Shown: one piece after another, positions 40,296 through 49,970 of the stretch
How positions within the stretch are numbered: the first letter of the stretch is position 1
Layout: every line of letters begins with the position of its first letter
Assembly: GCF_004102045.2 (NCBI RefSeq)
Contig: NZ_CP029684.2
Span: 1,426,001-1,490,000, forward strand
Direction of reading: 5' to 3'
DNA length: 64,000 nt
DNA from: Oenococcus sicerae
Lineage (GTDB): Bacteria; Bacillota; Bacilli; Lactobacillales; Lactobacillaceae
Made by a program: the position numbers and the translations under genes
Notes under the pieces: model-generated
The model's input: the letters and a program-made list of their open reading frames with translations, nothing else
Told to the model about the DNA's origin: nothing
Database searches by the model: none

Positions 40296-41162
40296 TTAAA
40301 TAACCTCTTTTGCGATATGCACTGCTACACCAATCAATCCGGGACCTGTGTGAACACCCAGAGCTGGAGAAATATTACCAGTATAAATCTGCTGATGAGG
40401 ATACAGTTTTTTTAACTGTTCGCAAGTTGATTTTAGCAATTCTTTATTATCGCCTTCAGCAACAGCCAAGCGGACATACTTGTGTCCATCAACCGTCTTA
40501 GCGACCAGCGCTAGTAATTTTTCGATAGCTTTTTTCTCCCCGCGAGCCTTGGCGATCGAGTAGTAAATGCCTTGTTCGTTGCAAGAAATAATTGGTTTTA
40601 TATTTAATGCTGAACCGAGAATATTAGCGACCTTGCCAATACGACCACCGGCAGCCAAATATTTTAATGTTGGGATATAGAAGAAAATCTTGCTGCTTGA
40701 AACCGAAGCATTTACTAAATTAACAATTGTCTTGAAAGGTAATTTTTGTTGAATTAGGTCATCAGCATAAACGGCAAATAAGCCACTGCCAATACCAATA
40801 TTTTTTGTATTAATTACTTTGACATCGATATTTTTTTCATCAACAGCAAGGGAACTGACTTGGCTGAAAGTCGCTGACAGACCACTCGAAATACAAATAG
40901 CGATCACATGCGTAAAACCTTCTTTTTTTAATTCTTCAAATTTTTCAATGATATCACCACTTTGAGGGCTGGATGTCGTTGGAATCGTTGAACTATGTTT
41001 CATACGATCGTAAAATTCATCCGGCGTGATATCTACGCGATCACGCAGAACCTCACCATCCCAATGCAATTGCATCGGCATTGTTTTCACGTATTCTTTA
41101 TCTTGCAAATATTGCGGCGCGTCCGAACATGAATCGATTAAAATGGCAATTTTTTCGGTCAT
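40296..41162 (-). CDS. DegV family fatty-acid-binding protein
   Basis: 288 aa. N-terminal IAILIDSCSDAP and TTSSPQSGDIIEKFEEL are DegV hallmarks; family members (FakB) hold a fatty acid for the kinase FakA so that it can enter phospholipid synthesis. Start ATG 41162 has AAGAGGT upstream on this strand; an in-frame ATG at 41207 has none. Its fatty-acid kinase partner is not in the window. Confidence 0.9.
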   Translation of the reverse strand: MTEKIAILIDSCSDAPQYLQDKEYVKTMPMQLHWDGEVLRDRVDITPDEFYDRMKHSSTIPTTSSPQSGDIIEKFEELKKEGFTHVIAICISSGLSATFSQVSSLAVDEKNIDVKVINTKNIGIGSGLFAVYADDLIQQKLPFKTIVNLVNASVSSSKIFFYIPTLKYLAAGGRIGKVANILGSALNIKPIISCNEQGIYYSIAKARGEKKAIEKLLALVAKTVDGHKYVRLAVAEGDNKELLKSTCEQLKKLYPHQQIYTGNISPALGVHTGPGLIGVAVHIAKEVI

Positions 41163-41322
41163 TTGAAACCTCTTTGAATTATATTTGTTCCTTGTAGTAT
41201 TGAACACTATATAATATAGTTTATAAAACTACATAAAGCAAGTGGCCGAATTTCGTCTTTTTTCCAATGAAAATATAGCAGAAAAATTAAAAATCACTTT
41301 TATAATATGCGATAATTTACGC

Positions 41323-42177
41323 ATGGTTCAGATACTGGATGGAAAAAAGCTTTCAAAAAAAATTCTTGAAAAAATTGCTGAAAATGTCAAAGAAGCAGCT
41401 TTTTCAATTAAATTAGCAAGCATCTATAATGAAAAAAATCCTGGCAGCAAAATGTATGTTGGCATGAAGGTTCGTAGGGCTGCTAGTGTTGGGATCGATT
41501 CTGAAGAATTCAAAATAGATGATACTTGGAATACTGATCAAGTTCTTCGATTGATCGATAAATTGAATCATGACGATAGTGTTTCTGGGATTTTAGTTCA
41601 ATCCCCCTTGGGGCAGCATATTGACGAATCAGCTGTTTTCAATGCAATATCTCCTATTAAAGATGTTGATGGCCTGGCAGCCTATAACCAAGGTCTTTTG
41701 TTTGAAAATGCTGAGGAAAAACATGTCGTGTCAGCAACGCCCGCTGGCGTCATGGCGCTTTTAAAAGCTTATGATTATTCGTTTACAGGCAAAAATGCCT
41801 TAGTGATCGGCCGATCTGTTTTGTTCGGCCGGCCTATGAGTATCCTGTTAACTAATGCGGACATGACCGTGACCTTGGCTCATTCTAAGACACCGACAGA
41901 CCAACTGCAGCAATTTGCGCAAACAGCTGATTTGATCGTGGTGGCAGTGGGCAAGGCTAATTGGTTTCAATTAGATCATTTAAAAGCAACTGCCACTGTC
42001 ATTGATGTTGGCGCTAATAAGTTAGATGGCCAAACAGTTGGCGATGTTGTTTTTCAAAAAACTGCTGCACAAGTTTCTTGGATAACGCCAGTGCCCGGTG
42101 GCGTGGGACCAATGACGATCGCAACACTGATTCAGCACACCTACGAATTAGCTAAATTTCAGCACAGAGGAGAATGA
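41323..42177 (+). CDS. folD: Bifunctional methylene-tetrahydrofolate dehydrogenase / cyclohydrolase
   Basis: 284 aa FolD, linking 5,10-methylene-THF and 10-formyl-THF in one-carbon metabolism. Family motifs are MYVGMKVRRAASVGI with the catalytic Lys region, VQSPLGQHID, VIGRSVLFGRPM for NADP, and PVPGGVGPMTIATL. The start is ATG 41323; frame upstream is open but not conserved. There is no ribosome binding site, and a TATAAT (41301-41306) lies 16 nt before the ATG, so the mRNA leader would be only about 10 nt. It probably heads a long operon running to miaA. Confidence 0.94.
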   Translation: MVQILDGKKLSKKILEKIAENVKEAAFSIKLASIYNEKNPGSKMYVGMKVRRAASVGIDSEEFKIDDTWNTDQVLRLIDKLNHDDSVSGILVQSPLGQHIDESAVFNAISPIKDVDGLAAYNQGLLFENAEEKHVVSATPAGVMALLKAYDYSFTGKNALVIGRSVLFGRPMSILLTNADMTVTLAHSKTPTDQLQQFAQTADLIVVAVGKANWFQLDHLKATATVIDVGANKLDGQTVGDVVFQKTAAQVSWITPVPGGVGPMTIATLIQHTYELAKFQHRGE

Positions 42178-42178
42178 G

Positions 42179-42451
42179 ATGAAAAGAGCCGTTGTGACAG
42201 TGATTGGCAAAGATAAAACTGGAATTATCGCTGAAGTTGCAAGAACGTTAGCAGATAATCAGGCTAATATTTTAGATGTTTCTCAAACATTGATGGATGA
42301 TATTTTTACAATGAGCATGTTGGTTGATATTACTGATATCGATGCTAAATTTACTGAGCTGCAAACAAAATTGACGGCATTAGGCGCCAAACTCTCAATT
42401 TCGATTCAAGTTCAACGCGAAGAAATTTTTAACTCTATTTCACAAATTTAG
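42179..42451 (+). CDS. ACT-domain protein (UPF0237)
   Basis: 90 aa single ACT domain with [26 protein letters not shown]. Such stand-alone ACT proteins are presumed amino-acid-binding regulators, related to GcvR. GAGGAG lies before ATG 42179. In many Firmicutes it is paired with the DUF711 gene that follows here, so the two likely act together; the role is not known. Confidence 0.9.
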   Translation: MKRAVVTVIGKDKTGIIAEVARTLADNQANILDVSQTLMDDIFTMSMLVDITDIDAKFTELQTKLTALGAKLSISIQVQREEIFNSISQI

Positions 42452-42462
42452 CTGGAGCGATC

Positions 42463-43806
42463 ATGGATATAAAAAATATTAACACGACTATTCAAATGAT
42501 CTCTGAGGAACATTTTGATATTCGAACCATCACGATGGGCATTTCACTTTTAGATTGTATTGGTGCTAATGGTGAAGAAACAGCAGCAAAAATTTATAAA
42601 AAAATCATCGATAAAGCAGGAAAACTCGTCGAAACTGCCAATCAGCTGGAACGTGATTTCAGTGTGCCGATTGTCAATAAACGTATTTCTATTACGCCGA
42701 TATCTTTACTAGCAGGCAACTGTAATTATGATGGGTTATTGAAAATCGCACATAGCCTTGATCAGGCGGCCGCTGATGTTCATGTGGACTTCGTTGGCGG
42801 CTATTCAGCCTTAATTCAAAAAGGGACCACACCTAGCGAAAAAATGTTGATCGATAGTTTACCAGAAGTGTTATCCACAACTGATTTATTGATGTCGAGT
42901 ATTAACGTCGCTTCAACGAAAGCTGGCATTAATTTAAATGCGATTCGTAAAATGGGCACAACGATCAAAAGAATCTCTGAAGTCGATCCACTTGGCAATG
43001 CTAAGCTAGTCGTTTTTGCTAATGCTGTTGAAGATAATCCCTTTATGGCTGGTGCTTTTCATGGTGTCTCAGAAGATGATGTTGTCATTAATGTAGGCGT
43101 TTCCGGTCCAGGCGTTGTCAAGCGAGCTCTAGAGACCGTTAAAGGAGCGCCGATTGATGTTGTTGCGGAAAAAATTAAAACCACAGCTTTCAAAATTACT
43201 CGTATTGGCCAATTAATTGGCAGTTTAGCAGCTCAAAAATTGAATGTACCATTTGGCATCGTCGATCTAAGTTTGGCACCGACGCCAGCTCGTGGTGATT
43301 CAGTTGCTGAAGTGTTAGAAGAAATCGGTTTGGAACAAGTTGGCACACACGGTACAACGGCCGCTTTAATGTTATTAAATGATGCTGTTAAAAAAGGTGG
43401 TGTCATGGCTAGTCAACGAGTAGGCGGACTCAGTGGCGCTTTCATTCCTGTTTCCGAAGATGCTGGGATGATTGACTCAGCTGTTGCCGGTATTTTAACG
43501 ATTAGTAAACTAGAAGCCATGACTGCCGTTTGTTCAGTTGGCCTAGACATGATCGCGATAGCAGGAGACACGCCGGCGACAACGATTGCTGCGATGATCG
43601 CTGATGAGGCAGCCATTGGGGTTCAAAATAACAAAACGACAGCCGTTAGAGTTATTCCAGTACCTGGCAAAAAAGTCGGTGATGAGATTGATTTTGGCGG
43701 TTTATTGGGAAGAGCACCAATCATGCCGATGATCGAAAGATCATCAGCTGATTTTATTAATCGAGGCGGGCATATTCCAGCTCCGATTCATTCGTTTAAA
43801 AATTAA
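42463..43806 (+). CDS. DUF711 / UPF0210 family protein
   Basis: 447 aa cytoplasmic protein of a widely conserved family related by fold to pyruvate-formate-lyase-like proteins. Recognisable segments are [13 protein letters not shown], a long Gly/Val-rich centre ([16 protein letters not shown]) and [19 protein letters not shown]. No glycyl radical motif is present. Its usual partner, a UPF0237 ACT protein, lies 11 bp upstream. Biochemical function is unknown to me. Confidence 0.88.
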   Translation: MDIKNINTTIQMISEEHFDIRTITMGISLLDCIGANGEETAAKIYKKIIDKAGKLVETANQLERDFSVPIVNKRISITPISLLAGNCNYDGLLKIAHSLDQAAADVHVDFVGGYSALIQKGTTPSEKMLIDSLPEVLSTTDLLMSSINVASTKAGINLNAIRKMGTTIKRISEVDPLGNAKLVVFANAVEDNPFMAGAFHGVSEDDVVINVGVSGPGVVKRALETVKGAPIDVVAEKIKTTAFKITRIGQLIGSLAAQKLNVPFGIVDLSLAPTPARGDSVAEVLEEIGLEQVGTHGTTAALMLLNDAVKKGGVMASQRVGGLSGAFIPVSEDAGMIDSAVAGILTISKLEAMTAVCSVGLDMIAIAGDTPATTIAAMIADEAAIGVQNNKTTAVRVIPVPGKKVGDEIDFGGLLGRAPIMPMIERSSADFINRGGHIPAPIHSFKN

Positions 43807-43818
43807 GAGGAGAACATC

Positions 43819-44595
43819 ATGAAATATGGTTTTTTAGGTGCAGGTCATTTAGCTTCGGCTGTTGTTTTTGGATTGATTAAAGCCGGCGTTCAACCAGACG
43901 ATATTTTTGTTAATTCCCCTGCTAGTGCAAGATCTTTAGCTGATAAAACTGGTATACATTATGCTGAAGAAAAACAATTAATAGGCGATTCAGATTTGAT
44001 CGTGCTAGCTTTTTTACCTGAGCAATTAAAAAAAATAATCCAACATCTGCCAGCCGATTGCTTTCAAAACAAGTTGATTATTTCTTTTTTAGGATCAACA
44101 AGTCTTGATGAATTGCAAAAATCACTGCCTGCAGCCGAGATTGTTCGCTCGTTGCCAAATGTCAATGCTGAGTTCGATCGTTCTTTGACATCAATTATTT
44201 TCGGATCAACTATTTCTGAAAAATCCAAACAGTTAGTGAAAGATTTTTTCAATAAAATTGGCTCTTTTGTTGAATTACCAGAAAAAGATTTTCCTGCTTT
44301 CTCCGCTATTGCAGGTTCTGGACCGGCTTTTGTGGCTTTATTTGCCCAGTCTTTGCAAAAAGCCGCGATCAATCAAGGCATTGATCCTGAGACTGCATTG
44401 ACTATTTCTTTAAAAACACTTGAAGGAAGCACGGAAAATTTGTTATCTAGACAGTTGCTGCCAAATGATTTAATCAAAGCAGTAGCTTCGCCAGGCGGAT
44501 CAACAGCCGACGGAATTGTATCTTTTGAAAAAGACGATTTTGCAAATATTGTGAATCGTGCTATTCTTGCGACAATTAATCATGGCACAAAATAA
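43819..44595 (+). CDS. proC: Pyrroline-5-carboxylate reductase
   Basis: 258 aa. Last step of proline synthesis, reducing pyrroline-5-carboxylate with NAD(P)H. N-terminal Rossmann motif GFLGAGHLASAVV, and the C-terminal family signature around SPGGSTADGIVSFEKDDF. AGGAG lies before ATG 43819. It overlaps proB by 14 bp. The order proC-proB-proA makes a full proline pathway. Confidence 0.93.
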   Translation: MKYGFLGAGHLASAVVFGLIKAGVQPDDIFVNSPASARSLADKTGIHYAEEKQLIGDSDLIVLAFLPEQLKKIIQHLPADCFQNKLIISFLGSTSLDELQKSLPAAEIVRSLPNVNAEFDRSLTSIIFGSTISEKSKQLVKDFFNKIGSFVELPEKDFPAFSAIAGSGPAFVALFAQSLQKAAINQGIDPETALTISLKTLEGSTENLLSRQLLPNDLIKAVASPGGSTADGIVSFEKDDFANIVNRAILATINHGTK

Positions 44596-45379
44596 TTTTG
44601 ACAACTGGAGAAGAATTGTCGTTAAAGTCGGCACATCAACGATCGTATTAAAAAATGGTCAGATAAATTTGCCTGTGATCGGTCAGTTGGTTCAAACGCT
44701 TTGTGCTTTAAGAAATCAGAACCGCGAGGTTATTTTTGTGACTTCTGGTGCGATCGGTGTTGCGATCCATCAATTGTCTTTTAAAAAACGACCTTCAAAA
44801 ATTTCGCAGCAGCAAGCTTTGGCTGCGATCGGTCAAGCTGATTTAATGGCAATCTATAACCAAACTTTTTCTTTCTATCATCAGCTGACTGGACAAATTC
44901 TGCTGACATATGATGTTTTTGACAACTCGAAAATGCTGGAAAATATGTTAAATGCGCTTGGCGAATTATTAGCGTTGCAGGCGATTCCGATTATCAACGA
45001 AAATGATGTGATAGCTGTTGACGAAATGGACCATCAGCATTCTTTTGGCGACAATGACCGTTTGGCTGCAATGGTAACGAAAGCTGTTGATGCTGACGGA
45101 CTGATCATTTTGTCTGACGTGGATGCACTCTATGATAAAAACCCCTATGAATTCAGCGAAGCATCTCCGTTTCGTCGTATTCAAGCAATTACAGATCAGA
45201 CGTTGAATCTCGCTTCTGGAAAAAGTGATTTGGGAAAAGGTGGTATGCTGACAAAATTAAAGGCTGCTGAATACCTTTTGGAAAATGATAAACAGATGCT
45301 GTTGTTATCAGGCAGTCAGCCTGATGCTATTTTGCAAGCTTTAGCAGGGAAGGAAATCGGGACTTTGTTTTCAAAATGA
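44582..45379 (+). CDS. proB: Glutamate 5-kinase
   Basis: 265 aa amino-acid kinase that activates glutamate for proline synthesis. VVKVGTSTIV, VTSGAIGVA, NENDVIAVDE and GKGGMLTKLKAA are seen. The C-terminal PUA domain of many homologues is absent, as in other short Firmicute forms. ATG 44582 lies within the end of proC. It overlaps proA by ATGA. Confidence 0.93.
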   Translation: MAQNNFDNWRRIVVKVGTSTIVLKNGQINLPVIGQLVQTLCALRNQNREVIFVTSGAIGVAIHQLSFKKRPSKISQQQALAAIGQADLMAIYNQTFSFYHQLTGQILLTYDVFDNSKMLENMLNALGELLALQAIPIINENDVIAVDEMDHQHSFGDNDRLAAMVTKAVDADGLIILSDVDALYDKNPYEFSEASPFRRIQAITDQTLNLASGKSDLGKGGMLTKLKAAEYLLENDKQMLLLSGSQPDAILQALAGKEIGTLFSK

Positions 45380-46632
45380 CTAAATTACATGATGACATAA
45401 TTTTAATGGGACAACGTGGCAAACAAGCTGCCATAGAAACTGCCCAACTTTCAATTGAAGATAGAAATACTGTTTTATTGGCTTTTGCAAATGCGATTCA
45501 AGCAAAGACGGATAAAATTTTACAAGTTAATGCAAAAGACGTTGCAGAATATCGGCAAACACTTAGTCTGACGATGCAAAAACGCCTGGAACTTACGCCG
45601 ATCAAAATTGCTGACATGATTAATTCTTTACGTGCCCTAGCGAAACTGCCCGATCCCTTAGCGGATCGAGATGAACAGTGGCAGGCAGCAGCTGGTTTTA
45701 AAATCGTTAAAAAAATTGTGCCCCTGGGTGTGGTAGCGATGGTTTACGAAGCGCGGCCTAACGTGACGGTTGATGCCGCAGCCTTAGCGATAAAATCAGG
45801 TAATGCGATTATTTTGCGTGGCGGCAAAGAGGCAATTAGAACAAACAGTTTCATTGCAGATATTTTGCGAAAAGCTTTAAATCAATTAAACTATAGCGAA
45901 GATTTTATTCAACTTATCACAGACACAAGTCATGACTCTGTTGACGAACTGCTGCATTTGAGAAAGTATCTTGATCTGTTAATTCCACGTGGTTCGGGGT
46001 CTTTTATCAACCATGTGGTGAAGAATGCTGCTGTTCCTGTTATTGAGACAGGTGCCGGCAATGATCATATTTTTGTCGATCAGTCGGCTGATTTAGAACA
46101 GGCGATTAAGATTATCCTCAATTCGAAGGTTCAGAATCCTTCTGTCTGCAATTCAGCAGAAAAACTTTTGATACATGCAGAAATCGCCCATGAATTTTTG
46201 CCTAAACTATTTTCTAGCTTAATCGAAGCCGGCGTTGAGATAAGAGGCGATGAAAAGACGATCCAAATTGATCATCGAGCCCAAGCAGCCACAGACGCTG
46301 ACTGGGATACGGAATATAATGACTTGATTATTGCAGTTAAAGTGGTCAGCGGCCTTGACCAAGCCATTGATTGGATCAGCCAGCATACGACCCATCACAC
46401 AGAAGCTATTTTGACTAAATCTGCGGAAAATACTGAAAAATTTATGAATAATGTTGATGCGGCTGTGGTTGTTGAAAACGCCTCCACACGTTTCACCGAT
46501 GGTTTCGAATTTGGATTTGGTGCTGAAATAGGTATCAGCACACAAAAACTGCATGCACGCGGTCCCATGGGATTATCAGCTTTAACCAGTTATAAATACG
46601 AAATTTTCGGTCATGGCGAAGTCCGAAAATAA
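45376..46632 (+). CDS. proA: Glutamate-5-semialdehyde dehydrogenase (gamma-glutamyl phosphate reductase)
   Basis: 418 aa aldehyde-dehydrogenase-fold enzyme, second step of proline synthesis. The catalytic Cys is in NPSVCNSAEKLLIH, and the EARPNVTVDAAALAIKSGNAIILRGG segment is cut short here as the cofactor region. C-terminal signature TDGFEFGFGAEIGIS is intact. Translation is coupled to proB through a 4-bp overlap. Confidence 0.94.
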   Translation: MTKLHDDIILMGQRGKQAAIETAQLSIEDRNTVLLAFANAIQAKTDKILQVNAKDVAEYRQTLSLTMQKRLELTPIKIADMINSLRALAKLPDPLADRDEQWQAAAGFKIVKKIVPLGVVAMVYEARPNVTVDAAALAIKSGNAIILRGGKEAIRTNSFIADILRKALNQLNYSEDFIQLITDTSHDSVDELLHLRKYLDLLIPRGSGSFINHVVKNAAVPVIETGAGNDHIFVDQSADLEQAIKIILNSKVQNPSVCNSAEKLLIHAEIAHEFLPKLFSSLIEAGVEIRGDEKTIQIDHRAQAATDADWDTEYNDLIIAVKVVSGLDQAIDWISQHTTHHTEAILTKSAENTEKFMNNVDAAVVVENASTRFTDGFEFGFGAEIGISTQKLHARGPMGLSALTSYKYEIFGHGEVRK

Positions 46633-46633
46633 A

Positions 46634-47401
46634 ATGCAGACTAGAATTTTTGCTCATCGAGGCTATAAAAATGCCGCGCCCGAAAACACTTTGCCAAGCT
46701 TTCAAGCAGCTGTAAAATATCCAATTGATGGTCTGGAAATTGATGTTCATATGACCAAGGATCACGAGCTCGTTGTCATTCATGACGAAAAAGTGGATCG
46801 AACTTCTAATGGGTCGGGATATGTCAAAAATAAGACGCTAGCTGAATTAAAATCTTTAGACTTTGGCAGCTGGTTTTCTAAAACATATGAACACACGCAA
46901 ATTATGACTTTGCATGAATTTTTAAATTGGCTGTCGTTGATTCAATTTAATAAAATACTGTTGATTGAGTTAAAAACTGATCATGTTGATTATCCTGGCA
47001 TTGAAGAAGCTGTTTTAAACACTCTGAGCAGTTTTCCGACTGCTCAGTGGCAATTAGTTCTCCAGTCTTTTAATCGTAAAACAGTTCATCGTTTACGGCA
47101 GCTTGATGGTTCAATTGATTTGGCAAAACTGACTTTTTTGATCGCCCCAAGAGATGTTTTTGATTTTCTTACAAAAAGAATTCAACAGATCAATCCTGAT
47201 TTTCGTTTTGTTTTTAATCGCATGCTAATAACTTGTTTTAAAAAATCTTGTTTTGCACCTTGGGTTGTTGACGAACCTCGAGATTTAATAAATATTTTTA
47301 AAAAACCACTTCATGCAGTTATCACTAATCAGATCGAATTAGCGACTCAGCTGCGTGATAGTATTCAAGGATCAAACCAAGAGAATCATGTTAAACAATA
47401 A
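46634..47401 (+). CDS. Glycerophosphodiester phosphodiesterase family protein
   Basis: 255 aa cytoplasmic GDPD-fold enzyme: FAHRGYKNAAPENTLPSF, then LEIDVHMTKDHELVVIHDE with the metal-binding acids and the catalytic His. Likely hydrolyses glycerophosphodiesters from lipid turnover to glycerol 3-phosphate. ATG 46634 lies 1 nt after proA; ATG 46613 inside proA is also in frame and neither has a clear ribosome binding site. It overlaps miaA by 14 bp. Confidence 0.88.
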   Translation: MQTRIFAHRGYKNAAPENTLPSFQAAVKYPIDGLEIDVHMTKDHELVVIHDEKVDRTSNGSGYVKNKTLAELKSLDFGSWFSKTYEHTQIMTLHEFLNWLSLIQFNKILLIELKTDHVDYPGIEEAVLNTLSSFPTAQWQLVLQSFNRKTVHRLRQLDGSIDLAKLTFLIAPRDVFDFLTKRIQQINPDFRFVFNRMLITCFKKSCFAPWVVDEPRDLINIFKKPLHAVITNQIELATQLRDSIQGSNQENHVKQ

Positions 47402-48155
47402 ACAAAAAATGATTGCCATTGTTGGCCCAACCGCTAGCGGAAAAACAGCACTAGCTATTAAAGTAGCACGATTATTGCAAACTGAAATAATATCTGAGGA
47501 CGCTTTTCAAATTTATCGCACATTAGATATTGGCACTGCTAAACCTAATCAACAGGAACTAGCAGCAGTTAAAGAGCATTTTATTAATATCAAAGATCCT
47601 AGCGACTCTTATAATGCTTATGAATTTATGAATGATGCGAGAAAACTAATAGATCATTTTGTAAATCGAAATAAATTGCCGGTCGTCGTGGGTGGCTCAG
47701 GATTTTTTTTGCAGACTTTATTAGGTGATCGTCAGCTTTCAAGCCAAAATACTGCTCCGATCCCTCAAGAGGCCAGTCCTAAAAATCGACTTTATCAGGC
47801 ATTATTGGTTGGCCTAGAGATGGACCGTTCTTTACTGTACGATCGGATTAATCGAAGAGTTGATTTAATGTTTCAGCAAGGACTCTTGGCTGAAGCAGAA
47901 ACATTATTTCAGCTGGAAGGCGATTTTCAATCAAAAAAAGCTATCGGTTATCGAGAATTCTTGGCTTATTTCGATGGTCGGCAAAGTTTGGATCGAACTA
48001 AAGAATTGATTAAACGTGATTCAAGAAGGTATGCTAAGCGCCAGTTAACTTATTTTCGGAATCAATTTCCAGATATTCATTGGTTTGATGCAATTGAAAT
48101 CTCCAAAAACCCTGAAAAAATCTTTGATTTGGTCAAAAAATTCGACCAATTATAG
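47388..48155 (+). CDS. miaA: tRNA dimethylallyltransferase, shortened form lacking the insertion domain
   Basis: Adds an isopentenyl group to A37 of tRNAs reading UNN codons. P-loop GPTASGKTALA, substrate segment QIYRTLDIGTAKPNQ, VVVGGSGFFLQTLLGD, KAIGYREF and RRYAKRQLTYFRNQFP are all clear. At 255 aa it is about 50-60 shorter than usual. The missing part falls between LLGD and LLVGLEMDR, where homologues have a helical insertion with the PND..R..RALE motif; only about 30 residues remain. ATG 47388 follows AAGAG. Confidence 0.88.
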   Translation: MLNNKQKMIAIVGPTASGKTALAIKVARLLQTEIISEDAFQIYRTLDIGTAKPNQQELAAVKEHFINIKDPSDSYNAYEFMNDARKLIDHFVNRNKLPVVVGGSGFFLQTLLGDRQLSSQNTAPIPQEASPKNRLYQALLVGLEMDRSLLYDRINRRVDLMFQQGLLAEAETLFQLEGDFQSKKAIGYREFLAYFDGRQSLDRTKELIKRDSRRYAKRQLTYFRNQFPDIHWFDAIEISKNPEKIFDLVKKFDQL

Positions 48156-48160
48156 ACCAA

Positions 48161-48177
48161 TGTCAGCTTTTCTTACA
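48161..48177 (+). promoter_or_regulatory. GlnR operator
   Basis: TGTCAGCTTTTCTTACA fits TGTNA-N7-TNACA exactly, the binding site of GlnR. Its right half overlaps the -35 box of the glnRA promoter, so bound GlnR would block it. Confidence 0.88.
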
Positions 48178-48201
48178 ATTTTATTAAAAAATATCTATAA
48201 T
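48173..48201 (+). promoter_or_regulatory. Promoter of glnR-glnA
   Basis: TTACAA (48173-48178) and TATAAT (48196-48201) with a 17-bp spacer, ahead of the glnR start at 48227. Confidence 0.8.
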
Positions 48202-48226
48202 TTTAGTTAGATGGATTTAGTAAGAG

Positions 48227-48559
48227 ATGATTGATGAGCGATTAAAAAAGGATTTAGCAATTTTACCGATTAGTACGATTCGTGCGTTGACGAATCTTTC
48301 TGATAGGCAGATTCGCTATTACGAAAGTCAAGATTTGCTTACGACAAAAAGAGGAAAGGGTGGACAAAGGCGTTTTTCTTTGAATGATGTTGAGCGATTG
48401 ATTGAGATCAGAACGATGATGGAATCTGGTGACAGTTTAAAAGATATTCATGATCTTTATGAGACCAATAGAGTCAGGAATCGTCAAGATGAGAAGATCG
48501 ATTTTGTTCGTTCGCTTGAAAACGAATTTTTGAAAATCGGAAGGCTGGAAAAACATTAA
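48227..48559 (+). CDS. glnR: MerR-family glutamine repressor GlnR
   Basis: 110 aa. A MerR-type helix-turn-helix ([24 protein letters not shown]) with the [11 protein letters not shown] wing is followed by a dimerisation helix. GlnR represses glnRA and other nitrogen genes when glutamine is plentiful, with glutamine synthetase as co-signal. Homologues usually end in a tail like QGDLSRFF that contacts the synthetase; here the protein stops at [10 protein letters not shown] without it. The stop overlaps the glnA start (TAATG). Confidence 0.9.
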   Translation: MIDERLKKDLAILPISTIRALTNLSDRQIRYYESQDLLTTKRGKGGQRRFSLNDVERLIEIRTMMESGDSLKDIHDLYETNRVRNRQDEKIDFVRSLENEFLKIGRLEKH

Positions 48560-49902
48560 TGACAAAATTAACAAAAGAAGCAATTAAAACAGCGGTTAAG
48601 GACGAGGGTGTCAACTTTTTGCGGGTGATGTTTACCGACGTTTTCGGCATGATAAAAAATGTTGAAATTCCTGTTAGTGAACTTGACACAGTCCTAGATG
48701 ACGATTTATTGTTTGATGGATCTTCAATTGATGGTTTTGTGCGCATTGAAGAATCCGATATGTATCTGTACCCGGATTTAGATACTTTTAAAATTCTACC
48801 GGATTCCATGACTGGTGAACACGATGGTAAAGTCGCTATGATTACAGCTAATGTATACACTAGCGATCGTAAGCCTTTCGAAGGAGATCCCAGGAATAAT
48901 TTGATTCGTGTGCTGACAGAAATGAAAAAAGATGGTTTTTCTGACTTCAACGTTGGCACAGAGCCTGAATTCTTTTTGTTTAAAGTCGGTGAAGATGGCA
49001 AACCAACCATGAAACTCAATGACAATGGCGGTTATTTTGATTTAGCGCCCTTGGATCTGGGTGAACATGTTCGTCGAGAAATCGTGCTTACTTTGGAACA
49101 GATGGGCTTTGAAGTTGAAGCTGCCCACCATGAAGTTGCGCCTGGGCAACATGAAGTTGATTTTCGTTACGCCGATGCCGTAACCGCTGCTGATCATATC
49201 CAATTATTTAAATTGATCGTAAAAACAGTTGCTCGTAAATATGGTTATTATGCAACCTTTATGCCAAAACCGATTGCTGGTATTAATGGTAACGGTATGC
49301 ATACAAATATGAGCCTTTCTAAAGATGGCAAAAATGTTTTTGATGATCCTAAAGATGAACTCGGTTTATCAAAAACTGCTTATCATTTTTTGGCGGGTAT
49401 CTTGGATCATGCCCAGAATTTTGTTGCGATCACAAATCCTACTGTGAATTCCTTTAAGCGTTTAACGCCTGGATTTGAAGCACCAGTTTATATTGCTTGG
49501 TCCGCTTCGAACCGTTCGCCAATGGTGCGTGTTCCTGCTTCTCGAGGGGCTTCAACGCGTTTGGAGCTAAGAATGGTTGATCCAACAGCTAATCCATATC
49601 TTGCCTTTGCTGTTGTATTAGCCTCTGGTTTGGATGGCATTGAAAAAGAAATCACACCAGAACACTCGGTAGATCGTAACATTTTCTTAATGGATGCCAG
49701 TGAACGGAAAAAAGCTGGTATCAAAGATTTGCCGGATACGCTGCTTGCAGCCGTTGAGAATCTTGAAACGGACGATGTTATTACGAAGGCCATTTCTAAA
49801 CGAATCGCTGATACATTCGTTGAAGCGAAAAAACTTGAATATCAGTCTTATCGTGCCTCAGTTTCAAAGTGGGAAATCGAACAATATCTGGAAACCTTTT
49901 AA
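48559..49902 (+). CDS. glnA: Glutamine synthetase, type I-alpha
   Basis: 447 aa, makes glutamine from glutamate, ammonia and ATP. Seen are [22 protein letters not shown] cut here as the N-terminal latch region, GTEPEFFLF with metal ligands, NGNGMHTN, and the glutamate-gated loop [10 protein letters not shown]. The length and absence of an adenylylation segment match the alpha subtype of Firmicutes, regulated by feedback and GlnR rather than adenylylation. Coupled to glnR. Confidence 0.96.
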   Translation: MTKLTKEAIKTAVKDEGVNFLRVMFTDVFGMIKNVEIPVSELDTVLDDDLLFDGSSIDGFVRIEESDMYLYPDLDTFKILPDSMTGEHDGKVAMITANVYTSDRKPFEGDPRNNLIRVLTEMKKDGFSDFNVGTEPEFFLFKVGEDGKPTMKLNDNGGYFDLAPLDLGEHVRREIVLTLEQMGFEVEAAHHEVAPGQHEVDFRYADAVTAADHIQLFKLIVKTVARKYGYYATFMPKPIAGINGNGMHTNMSLSKDGKNVFDDPKDELGLSKTAYHFLAGILDHAQNFVAITNPTVNSFKRLTPGFEAPVYIAWSASNRSPMVRVPASRGASTRLELRMVDPTANPYLAFAVVLASGLDGIEKEITPEHSVDRNIFLMDASERKKAGIKDLPDTLLAAVENLETDDVITKAISKRIADTFVEAKKLEYQSYRASVSKWEIEQYLETF

Positions 49903-49929
49903 AATTCTTAAAGAAAATAATATTTAATT

Positions 49930-49952
49930 AACGTCTGGTCATAGACGTTTTT
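49930..49952 (+). terminator. Terminator after glnA
   Basis: AACGTCT (49930-49936) pairs perfectly with AGACGTT (49943-49949), followed by a short T tract. Confidence 0.8.
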
Positions 49953-49970
49953 GTTTGCAAAAATTAGGAT

